A stretch of DNA of 48,169 bases from Streptomyces sp. T39. Its GTDB lineage: Bacteria; Actinomycetota; Actinomycetes; Streptomycetales; Streptomycetaceae. The stretch lies in contig NZ_RDBP01000012.1 in NCBI RefSeq assembly GCF_008042045.1, forward strand, positions 895,907 to 944,075, read 5' to 3'. The translations under genes and the position numbers were made by a program. Positions 33,547-41,195 of the stretch are shown in pieces (positions within the stretch are counted from its first letter, which is position 1; every line of letters begins with the position of its first letter). Under the pieces are notes generated by a model. The model saw only the letters and a list, made by a program, of their open reading frames with translations, was not told the DNA's origin and did no database searches.

Positions 33547-35073
33547 TCAGTGGACGACGACCGGGATCCGCACCTCGTCCTCGGCGCCCTCACCCGCGCC
33601 ACCGGAGCCCGCGACGGGCGCCCCGCCGCCCGGACGGCCGGTGTTGACGAGGGTCGCGGCGATCAGGGCGGACACGGCCAGGATGCCGACCGCCCACCAG
33701 ATCGCGGACGAGAAGCCGTGCACCATGCCCTGGAGCTCCAGGAGCCTCGGGTCGCTCGCCCCAGCGGCGTGCGAGGCGATGTACGAGGTGGTGGCGGACG
33801 CGGCGATCGTGTTCAGCAGCGCGGTGCCGATGGCGCCGCCCACCTGCTGCGAGGTGTTGACCATGGCGGACGCGACACCCGCGTCGGCCGGGTCGACCCC
33901 GTGCGTGGCCAGGGACATCGCCGGCATGAACGCCGTACCCATGCCGAGGCCCAGCAGCAGCTGCGCGGGAAGGATCAGGCCCGTGTACGAGCTGTCGACG
34001 TCCAGCTGGGTCAGGATCAGCATGCCGAACGAGGCGACCAGGAAGCCGGGGGCCATCAGCAGCCGCGGCGGGACCCGGGTCATCAGACGGGCGCCGATCT
34101 GGGTGGAACCGGTGATCATGCCCACGATCATCGGGAGGAAGGCGAAGCCGGTCTTCACCGGCGAGTACCCCTTCACGACCTGCAGGTAGAAGGTCAGGAA
34201 CAGGAACAGCCCGAACATCGCGATGACGGCGAGCCCCAGCGAGAGGTAGACACCGCCACGGTTGCGCTCGGTCAGGACGCGCAGCGGCAGCAGCGGGGAG
34301 GCCACCTTGGCCTCGGTGACGACGAAGGCGAGCAGCAGCACGGCGGAGGCCACGAACATGCCGATCGTCAGACCGTCGGACCAGCCGGCCGACTCGGCCC
34401 GGGTGAAGCCGTAGACGAGCGCGACCAGGCCCAGCGTGGACAGCACGACGCCGGGGATGTCGAGCGACGACCGGTTGCGCGCGCCCTTGGGCTCACGGAT
34501 GACGAAGTACGCGCCGACGGCGGCGACGATCGCGAACGGGATGTTCACGAAGAAGGTCCAGCGCCAGTTCAGGTACTCGGTGAGGAAGCCGCCGAGGATC
34601 AGGCCGACGGCGCCCCCGCCACCGGCGATCGCTCCGTAGATGCCGAACGCCTTGGCGCGCTCCTTGGCGTCGGTGAACATCACGGCGAGCAGGGAGAGCG
34701 CGGCGGGCGCGAGCAGTGCGCCGAAGGCACCCTGGAGGGCGCGGGCGCCGAGCATCGTCGCCTCGCCGGTGGCCGCTCCGCCGAGCGCGGACGCGGCGGC
34801 GAAGCCGATCAGGCCCACCACGAAGGTCCGCTTGCGGCCCCACAGGTCGGCGATCCGGCCGCCGAAGAGCAGCAGACCACCGAAGGCCAGGGCATAGGCG
34901 GTGATGACCCACTGCCGGTTGCCGTCCGAGATCCCCAGATCCTGCTGGGCGGTCGGCAGCGCGATGTTCACGATCGTCGCGTCGAGCACGACCATCAGCT
35001 GGGCGAGGGCGATGAAGACCAGGGCCTTCCAGCGGCTCGGGTCAGGCAATGACATGTCAGGAGTTTTCGGCAT
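33547..35073 (-). CDS. MFS drug transporter, DHA2 (14-helix) family
   Basis: 508 residues, about 14 hydrophobic helices. QLMVVLDATIVNIALPTAQ in helix 1, GGRIADLWGRKRTFVVG (motif A) and IYGAIAGGGGAVGLILGG (motif C region) are diagnostic of EmrB/QacA-type exporters. The C-terminal 40 residues are Gly/Ala-rich and hydrophilic. The ATG at 35073 has GAGGTGG 8 nt upstream; starts at 35085 (GTG) and 35055 are less well supported. Lies 181 bp downstream of a TetR gene on the same strand. Confidence 0.9.
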   Translation of the reverse strand: MPKTPDMSLPDPSRWKALVFIALAQLMVVLDATIVNIALPTAQQDLGISDGNRQWVITAYALAFGGLLLFGGRIADLWGRKRTFVVGLIGFAAASALGGAATGEATMLGARALQGAFGALLAPAALSLLAVMFTDAKERAKAFGIYGAIAGGGGAVGLILGGFLTEYLNWRWTFFVNIPFAIVAAVGAYFVIREPKGARNRSSLDIPGVVLSTLGLVALVYGFTRAESAGWSDGLTIGMFVASAVLLLAFVVTEAKVASPLLPLRVLTERNRGGVYLSLGLAVIAMFGLFLFLTFYLQVVKGYSPVKTGFAFLPMIVGMITGSTQIGARLMTRVPPRLLMAPGFLVASFGMLILTQLDVDSSYTGLILPAQLLLGLGMGTAFMPAMSLATHGVDPADAGVASAMVNTSQQVGGAIGTALLNTIAASATTSYIASHAAGASDPRLLELQGMVHGFSSAIWWAVGILAVSALIAATLVNTGRPGGGAPVAGSGGAGEGAEDEVRIPVVVH

Positions 35074-35254
35074 GGGTCTGGCCACCTCTGTACGGAAAAA
35101 GGTCGCGCGAGGGCGCGTCGGAAGGTCGGGGAAGAAAGTCCGCGGGGCGGGACGTCACGGCGTCGGGACGCCCCGGGCGGGGTGAAGTGCGGGGCCGGCG
35201 CGGGCGCCCGGGCGAGGGCGCGGGCCGGCGGGAGCGGTCAGTGCCGCCTCGGCG

Positions 35255-35923
35255 TCAGCTGCGCTCCGTTTCCGTCATGGCGATGCTCCGCAGGTCTTCG
35301 AGGGTCGCGGCCGAACCCGGCAGTTCGGAGCGCGCGGGCGCCTCGAGTCCGTCCAGGAACAGCTGGAGATGGCGGTGGACGAAACGGTCCATGTTCAGGC
35401 AGCCCGTACCCGGCAGGGGCCGGGTGAGCTGGGAGAGGGCGACCATCAGGTCTCCGACGGCGACGTCCGCCCGCATCCGGCCCGCCGACTGCGCCCGCCC
35501 GACCAGGCTCAGCACCGCCTGGTCGAGACGCTCGCGGCCGGTGTGCAGGTCCGGGTGGTCGGCGTCGAAGTCGCCCGAGAGCATGGGGCACAGTGCGCCG
35601 ATGCGTTCGTCCGCCGCGGCGTGCACGAACCGCCGCAGCGCGGTGAAGGGGTCGGCCTCCTCGGCCGACGCCCGCTCCGCCTGGTCGGTGGTGCGGGACA
35701 TCACGTAGACGACGACCTCGCGCACGAGGCCCTGCCGGTCGGGGAAGTGGCGGTAGAGCGTGGCGTTGCCGACTCCGGCGCGGCGGGCGATCTCGTCCAG
35801 CGGGACCTCGGGTCCGAACTCGACGAACATCTCGCGCGCGGCCGAAACGATCCGCTCGCGGTTCCGCAGGGCGTCGGCCCTCGGTCGCGGCACGCGGGGC
35901 GTCTCGGTGGCGGCGGTTCCCAC
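35255..35923 (-). CDS. TetR family transcriptional regulator
   Basis: 222 residues. HTH: RERIVSAAREMFVEFGPEV then PLDEIARRAGVGNATLYRHF (about 23-60), the clearest TetR signature. The ligand domain has no recognised specificity. GTG start with AAGGA and GGAG upstream. Transcribed toward the MFS exporter, so it probably represses an operon or itself plus the exporter. A nested palindrome lies 70-125 bp upstream. Confidence 0.9.
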   Translation of the reverse strand: MGTAATETPRVPRPRADALRNRERIVSAAREMFVEFGPEVPLDEIARRAGVGNATLYRHFPDRQGLVREVVVYVMSRTTDQAERASAEEADPFTALRRFVHAAADERIGALCPMLSGDFDADHPDLHTGRERLDQAVLSLVGRAQSAGRMRADVAVGDLMVALSQLTRPLPGTGCLNMDRFVHRHLQLFLDGLEAPARSELPGSAATLEDLRSIAMTETERS

Positions 35924-35990
35924 GGCTCCACGTCCTTCCGTTCGATGTCCGGCGGGTGCGCCGGAGGCTCTGAAGGGGCGGCCCCGTAAG

Positions 35991-36047
35991 CGGGGAGCCC
36001 ATCCCCGTTTCGTGGGGACACGGGTGCAAACGGGGAAAGGCTCCCCG
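35991..36047. promoter_or_regulatory. nested inverted repeats upstream of the TetR gene
   Basis: Outer arms CGGGGAGCC (35991-35999) and GGCTCCCCG (36039-36047), inner arms CCCCGTTT (36003-36010) and AAACGGGG (36028-36035). They could be operators or a hairpin in the leader. Assignment to TetR binding is inference. Confidence 0.45.
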
Positions 36048-36065
36048 GTTATTTCCCGAGCCCGA

Positions 36066-36081
36066 TGTGACCTGCGTCACT
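36066..36081 (+). promoter_or_regulatory. Crp-like site upstream of the M6 protease gene
   Basis: TGTGACCTGCGTCACT matches the Crp consensus TGTGA-N6-TCACA at 9 of 10 defined positions and is a perfect GTGAC-N4-GTCAC palindrome, 140 bp upstream of the protease ATG. Confidence 0.5.
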
Positions 36082-36220
36082 CATGACGATCTCAATCCCC
36101 CGCGCCGCAAAGACGCCCCGATCGGCCCACCCGGCGCGCGCCGCGCACCCCTCCGGCCCAGGCTGATCGACAGAGCGCAGCCAGGGTCCGGCCTGCTGCC
36201 GCGGCCCCGAAGGCGAACGC

Positions 36221-37510
36221 ATGCAGCAGCCCCGCCACCGGATACGCAGCCGGAACGGCCGCCGGTCCCACCGCCTCGGCCCTCTCGCCGCCCTCGCCGC
36301 GCTCGCGCTCGCGGGGCTCACCACGGCGAGTGCGACGCTCCCCGTCTCCACACGGGCGTCGGCGGGACCGGTCGCCGCTCCGGACTCCACCGGGCTCGGC
36401 CCGTGCCGCATCCCCTCGGTCCTGGGTGTGCAGATGTCGGAGGGCCTCCCCACCCCCGCCGGATACACCCGCTCCACCGGCGAGGTCAGCGCCCTCAACC
36501 TGATGATCGACTTCCCCGACGCGGAGGGCGAGGGGGCGGCGCTGGACCGGCTCGCCGAGTTCTTCCCGCAGACCTCCGAGTGGTTCAGGACCAGTTCGTA
36601 CGGCCGGCTCGCCTACCGCCCCCACGCCCCGGTCGAGGACTGGCTGCGGATGCCGAAGCCGTTCGCGGAGTACGGGCTGGACCGGGGCTCCCCTTACGAA
36701 CCCGGCTACCGGGCCCTCGTCGAGGACCTCGTCGAGGTCGCGGACCCGGAGGTCGACTTCAGCGCCTACGACCTGGTCAATGTGCTCGTCACCCCGAACG
36801 CCGGCCCCTCCGCGCTGGACACCGTGCTGTCCGTGACCTTCTCCGGCAACGACGAGGCACCGCACGCGGACGGGGTGCCGCTCGCCAACACGTCCTTCGT
36901 GTACAGCCGCCAGGACGACGGCTCCGGATCGTACGAGGAGACCGGCTACCGCGTCCTGCCGCACGAGAACGGCCATGTCTTCGGGCTTCCCGACCTCTAC
37001 ACGGCGCAGGGCGGCGGCGCCGTCGGCCACTGGGACATCATGTCCGAGGACTGGGGGGCCAACAACGATCTGCTCGGCTGGCACAAGTGGAAGCTGGGCT
37101 GGCTGGACAACGACCAGATCCGGTGCGCCGCCGCGCCCGGCACCACCGAGTACGCGCTCACCCCGCTCGCCGTCACCGGCGGCTCCAAGATGGCGATCGT
37201 GCCGCTCGGCGAGGACTCCGGCTACGCGATCGAGGTGCGCACCCGGGAGGGCAACGACGACGCCGTCTGCGAACCGGGCGTGCTCGTCTACCACGTGCGC
37301 AGCAACGTGGACACGGGCCAGGGCCCGGTGACCGTCGAGGACAGCGAGCCCGACAGCGGCGGCTGCACCCGCAGCCCCAACGTCCACGCCGAACTGTCGG
37401 ACGCGCCCTACCAGGTCGGGGAGACGTTCACCGACAGCAGGAACGGGGTGCGCATCGTCGTCGTCGGCGAGGACGACGGCACCTACCGCGTACGGGTCAC
37501 CCGCTCCTGA
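36221..37510 (+). CDS. secreted M6-type metalloprotease
   Basis: 429 residues. Signal peptide: basic start RHRIRSRNGRRSH then LGPLAALAALALAGLTTASA (about 19-38). The zinc site LPHENGHVFGLPDLY (H248, E249, H252) matches the M6/immune-inhibitor-A pattern HExxHxxGLPD with Asn in place of the usual Phe. WDIMSEDWGANND supplies the Met-turn. Four cysteines after residue 60 suggest disulfides. Role: extracellular protein degradation. AAGG lies about 8 nt before the ATG. A Crp-like site upstream hints at nutritional or developmental control (inference). Confidence 0.88.
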   Translation: MQQPRHRIRSRNGRRSHRLGPLAALAALALAGLTTASATLPVSTRASAGPVAAPDSTGLGPCRIPSVLGVQMSEGLPTPAGYTRSTGEVSALNLMIDFPDAEGEGAALDRLAEFFPQTSEWFRTSSYGRLAYRPHAPVEDWLRMPKPFAEYGLDRGSPYEPGYRALVEDLVEVADPEVDFSAYDLVNVLVTPNAGPSALDTVLSVTFSGNDEAPHADGVPLANTSFVYSRQDDGSGSYEETGYRVLPHENGHVFGLPDLYTAQGGGAVGHWDIMSEDWGANNDLLGWHKWKLGWLDNDQIRCAAAPGTTEYALTPLAVTGGSKMAIVPLGEDSGYAIEVRTREGNDDAVCEPGVLVYHVRSNVDTGQGPVTVEDSEPDSGGCTRSPNVHAELSDAPYQVGETFTDSRNGVRIVVVGEDDGTYRVRVTRS

Positions 37511-37586
37511 ACCAGCCCTCCGCCGACGGGGTGGCGGCGGGCGGGCACCCGTCCGCCGGCGGCGTCGGCGGACCGGAGGCCGTGGG

Positions 37587-37735
37587 CCGGTCTCCTCGCC
37601 CGCCGGGTACCAGCGGCCCGGAATCCGTGGGCCGGTCTCCTCGCCCGCGGCGTCAGCGGGGGCGGCTCGCCCACCGGTCTCGTCGCCCGCGGGGTCAGCT
37701 GGCCGGGGAGCGTGCGCCGGTCTCGTCGCCGGCAC
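37587..37735. repeat. ~43-bp minisatellite across the 3' end of the acyl-CoA ligase gene
   Basis: Four degenerate units begin with CCGGTCTC at 37587, 37632, 37674 and 37717 (periods 45, 42, 43 bp), each followed by TCGCC(CG) and, in the central units, a GTCAGC that contains the stop anticodon-strand TCA. The rightmost unit is coding (GDETGARSPAS at the protein C-terminus); the others lie past the stop in another frame. Confidence 0.75.
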
Positions 37736-39434
37736 CGCGTACGGCGCCCGCCAGCGCCCGCAGCTCCCGCAGCTCCCGCTTGAGGATCTTGCCGGTGACG
37801 TTGCGCGGCAGCGGATCGTCGCGCAGCACCACGTGCGCGGGCACCTTGAACGCGGCGAGCAGGCCGCCGACGTGCTCGCGCAGCTCACGGGGACCGGCCG
37901 TGGCACCCGGCCGCAGGCGGACCACGGCCGCCACCTCCTCGCCCAGTTCCGGGTGCGGCACGCCCAGCACGGCGCAGTCGGCGACATCGGGGTGGCCGTG
38001 CAGGGCGGCCTCGACCTCGACGCAGTACACGTTCTCGCCGCCGCGGACGATCATGTCCGTGAGCCGGTCCACGATGCTGATCAGCCCGTCGCGGCGCGTG
38101 GCCAGGTCCCCGGTCCTGAACCAGCCCTCGTGGAAGGCGGCGGCGCTCGCGACCGGGTCGCGCCAGTAGCCGCGGACGACCCCCTGCCCCCGGATCCACA
38201 GTTCCCCGACCTCGCCGTCGGGCAGGGCCTCGCCCGACGGGCCGGCGATGCGCGTCTCCACGGCCGGCGCCGGACGGCCGACGCTGCCGGGGTGGGCGCG
38301 GTAGCCGTCGCCGAACACGGCGAGCATCCCGCCGCTGGTCTCGGTGAGCCCGTACCCGTTGCGCGGTTCGATCCGCCGTCCGTACGCCGCCGTCAGCCGT
38401 CCCACGAGGTCCGGCGGGGGCGCGGCGCCGCCGGTGTTGAGATGGGTGAGCGTCTCCAGGCCCGCCCCCGCCTTCCGGGCGGCGTCGAGCAGTTGGAGAG
38501 CGGTGGTCGGCACGCCGGAGTAGTGGGTGACCCGGTGTTCGCCGACGAGGGCGAGGGCCCTGTCCGCGTCCCAGCGCCGCATCAGGACGAGGGTGCCGCC
38601 GACCCCCATCATCGCGTAGAGCGTGGTGAACGCGGCGACGTGGAAGAACGGGAACGTCATCAGGGTGACCGGGGACGGGCCCTGCCCCGGGACCGCGCCG
38701 CGCGCGAGGGCGGCGGCGGTCGCGTGGAACCTCGGATGGACGGTGGCCCCGGCCTGCGCGAGCTGGGTCGCGACGGCGCCCTTGGGGCGGCCCGTGGTGC
38801 CGGACGTGTAGATGATCGTGGCGTCCGCCTCGGGGGCGACGTCCACGGCGGGGGGCGCCGCGAGCGGGTCGGGCGCCGGGAAGTCCTCGTAGTGCTCGAC
38901 CTCTTCGGGACGTTCGCCCTCCCCGGCCTGCGGCCGGTCCCCGTGGAAGACCACGCACCGCGCACCCGTGCGGCGCCGCCAGGCGTCCACCCGCGGCAGG
39001 CGCTCCCCGTTCACGAGCAGCAGCCGGGGAGTGCAGTCGTCCAGCGCGTACGCCAGTTCCGGCTCGGTCCACCAGGCGTTGAGGGGGACGGCGACGAGCC
39101 CCGCCAACTGCGTGGCCCAGAAGGCGATCTGCCACTCGGGGTGGTTGCGCATGGCGATGGCGACCCGGTCGCCGGGCACGAGCCCGTAATCCCCGGCGAA
39201 CCGGCACGCGAGCGCGCTCGCCGCGGCGAAGAAGTCGCCGTAGGTCAGGACCCGACTCTCCGCGACGAGGAAAGGCCGATCGCCGTACGCCCACGTGGTC
39301 TCGGCGAACTCGCGCAGTGTCCGCGGCCCGCTCGCGTACTCCAGGGCGCCGCCCTCGCCGCGCACCACGGCGAACGGCGCTCCGGGCGCGGTGAGGCGGG
39401 CGACCACCGGGTCGGACGTCTCGGAGTGCGGCAA
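37695..39434 (-). CDS. class I adenylate-forming enzyme (acyl-CoA ligase)
   Basis: 579 residues. The AMP-binding P-loop IIYTSGTTGRPKGA is at about 207-220; NGYGLTETSGGM is motif A5; GELWIRGQGVVRGYW and WFRTGDLATRRDG are A7-A8; VPAHVVLRDDPLPRNVTGKI includes the C-terminal catalytic Lys region (A10). Role: activates a carboxylic acid with ATP and transfers it to CoA; likely a fatty or aromatic acid, unspecified. The start is TTG at 39434 with GAGAGGGG 6-7 nt upstream. The C-terminal tail is within a minisatellite, so its length may vary among strains. Confidence 0.9.
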   Translation of the reverse strand: MPHSETSDPVVARLTAPGAPFAVVRGEGGALEYASGPRTLREFAETTWAYGDRPFLVAESRVLTYGDFFAAASALACRFAGDYGLVPGDRVAIAMRNHPEWQIAFWATQLAGLVAVPLNAWWTEPELAYALDDCTPRLLLVNGERLPRVDAWRRRTGARCVVFHGDRPQAGEGERPEEVEHYEDFPAPDPLAAPPAVDVAPEADATIIYTSGTTGRPKGAVATQLAQAGATVHPRFHATAAALARGAVPGQGPSPVTLMTFPFFHVAAFTTLYAMMGVGGTLVLMRRWDADRALALVGEHRVTHYSGVPTTALQLLDAARKAGAGLETLTHLNTGGAAPPPDLVGRLTAAYGRRIEPRNGYGLTETSGGMLAVFGDGYRAHPGSVGRPAPAVETRIAGPSGEALPDGEVGELWIRGQGVVRGYWRDPVASAAAFHEGWFRTGDLATRRDGLISIVDRLTDMIVRGGENVYCVEVEAALHGHPDVADCAVLGVPHPELGEEVAAVVRLRPGATAGPRELREHVGGLLAAFKVPAHVVLRDDPLPRNVTGKILKRELRELRALAGAVRGAGDETGARSPAS

Positions 39435-40035
39435 CGCCGGCCCCTCTCTCGGCGCCGTCTGGGCACCGGTTCTCCCGGCGCCGTCCCGGCACCGGTCTCT
39501 CAGCCGGTTCGGCCCCGGCCCGAGGCGCCGGCTCGCGGGTCCGGCTCACCACGCGGGCGACGCTATGCGCACGCGGACGGCAGGGGCAAGACCAGCCCGT
39601 CCCTGCGGGCGGGCGCGGACACGCGCCCTGCGGGCAGGGCAGTCGCCCGTGCCACGGAGACGGGGCGCCTTCCGCACGCCGACCGCCTTTACCCCTCATC
39701 CGATCGTGCGCATGTGCGAATCCGCATTCCCCTGCCCCTCTCCCCGACGCCGCGCACATCGCATTCCCCGGCGCTTCACAGGACGGCCGCACCCCGCCGA
39801 CCGAAAGAAATGCCCGGCGGCATATTCCCTCGTGAACGGCGTGATCCAGCCATCCACCCGCCCGGGCGGAGTGCGCCCGGGTGCCCCCCCGATTGACCCG
39901 TGGAGATGAATTCAGGCCATTCGTTCGCGCGCCTTTCAGCGCCTTCACTCAAAGTTAACGCTTCATGCAATTTACGCGTGTTAGCTTCCTGGAAAAGCAA
40001 GGAGGAGACACCCACTCCGGCGGAGGGAGCGCACC
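39435..40035. other. non-coding interval
   Basis: About 600 bp with no supported gene. It contains a GCCCTGC-GG-GCAGGGC hairpin (39625-39640) and, from about 39700, a lower-GC stretch that probably holds the promoter of the next gene. AAGGAGGAG (39999-40007) is a perfect Shine-Dalgarno-like match but is 28 nt from the next ATG, with no start codon at the right distance. Confidence 0.6.
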
Positions 40036-40419
40036 ATGCACCGTGCGACGCCTCGCTCGGCGTGCGTCCTCCTGGCGTTCGTGCTCGCCGCCCTGCTGTT
40101 CCCGGCCCCCACGACGCCGGCCCTGTCCGCGCACGCCGCCACCGCGCCCGGACTTCCGGAGCGCCACCACCACCCCGAGCGGGTCGCTGAGGAAACGGTC
40201 CACTGCCGCGGCAAGGACCAGCCCACCGACCCGGTCGACTGGTCCCGGCGCGACCGCGCACGCGGCCCGGGCGACCTGACGCCGAGGACGGTCCACCACC
40301 TGGTGCGCGCGTCCGCGGCCTCTCCGGTGCCGCAGCCGCCGGGCCGTCTGCCGTCGGCGGACGAGCCGAGACCCCCGACCGGCCGTTCGCTGCCCGCACT
40401 CCAGGTGTTCCGCTGCTGA
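40036..40419 (+). CDS. small secreted protein of unknown function
   Basis: 127 residues. Signal peptide: ACVLLAFVLAALLFPAPTTP (about 9-28) with probable cleavage near AHAAT. The mature part is hydrophilic, His/Arg/Pro-rich (ERHHHPERVAEETVHCRGKD) with two cysteines, one of them C-terminal (VFRC). No family is recognised. GGAGGGAG lies 7-8 nt before the ATG. Stands alone, 180 bp upstream of the carbonic anhydrase gene. Confidence 0.65.
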   Translation: MHRATPRSACVLLAFVLAALLFPAPTTPALSAHAATAPGLPERHHHPERVAEETVHCRGKDQPTDPVDWSRRDRARGPGDLTPRTVHHLVRASAASPVPQPPGRLPSADEPRPPTGRSLPALQVFRC

Positions 40420-40598
40420 GCTGACCTGCGGCACGAGCCCGCGAAGCGACTCATCCGTCACCAGCCCCACGCCACGCGCCCGACGCGCCACCGCGTCCGC
40501 CCGGCGCCCGCACGGGGTCGCTCCGCCGTGCCCGCCTGCGGCCCTGACTCGTACACACCGACGCGCCCCCCACCGGCGCGCCAGGAGGAACAACTGCC

Positions 40599-41195
40599 AT
40601 GCAACCGCTGATCGACCACGCCCGCTCATTCGGCCGCCGGTCCGCAGAACGCCCCGCGGAACTCGCCCGGCTCGCCGACGGCCAGACGCCCCAGGTCCTC
40701 TTCATCACCTGCTCGGACTCCCGGGTCGTGCCCGCCCTGATCACCGGCGCCCGGCCCGGCGAGCTCTTCGAGCTGCGCTCCGCCGGCAACATCGTCCCCC
40801 CGCACGGCTCCGGCCGGCCGACCGGCGAGGCGGCGACCGTCGAGTACGCCGTGGAGGTCCTCGGCGTCACCGACATCGTCGTCTGCGGCCACTCGCACTG
40901 CGGCGCCGTCGGCGCCCTGGTCCGCGGCGACGACCTCTCCGCCGTCCCCGCGGTGCGCGACTGGCTCGCCCAGGAGTCCGCATCCGTGCTGCCGCCGGGG
41001 TCCGCGGAGGACCCCGCCGTCACCTCGGCCGTGCAGACGCACGTCCTGACGCAGCTGCTGCGGCTGCGCACGTACCCGTCCGTCGAACAGCGCCTCGCCG
41101 CGGGCCGGTTGCGCCTGCACGGCTGGTTCTACGAGGTGCACACGGGCCGCGTCCTCGCGCACGACGCCCACACCGACGCCTTCCTCGCGCTGTGA
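40599..41195 (+). CDS. beta-class carbonic anhydrase
   Basis: 198 residues. Zinc ligands Cys38 (ITCSDSR with Asp40), His98 and Cys101 (VVCGHSHCGA) are all present, as are the RSAGNIVPP and EYAVEVLGVTDIV segments. Role: interconverts CO2 and bicarbonate in the cytosol. ATG with AGGAGGA upstream. Its TGA overlaps the GTG of the SulP gene (GTGA), so the two are coupled and probably handle bicarbonate together. Confidence 0.95.
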   Translation: MQPLIDHARSFGRRSAERPAELARLADGQTPQVLFITCSDSRVVPALITGARPGELFELRSAGNIVPPHGSGRPTGEAATVEYAVEVLGVTDIVVCGHSHCGAVGALVRGDDLSAVPAVRDWLAQESASVLPPGSAEDPAVTSAVQTHVLTQLLRLRTYPSVEQRLAAGRLRLHGWFYEVHTGRVLAHDAHTDAFLAL

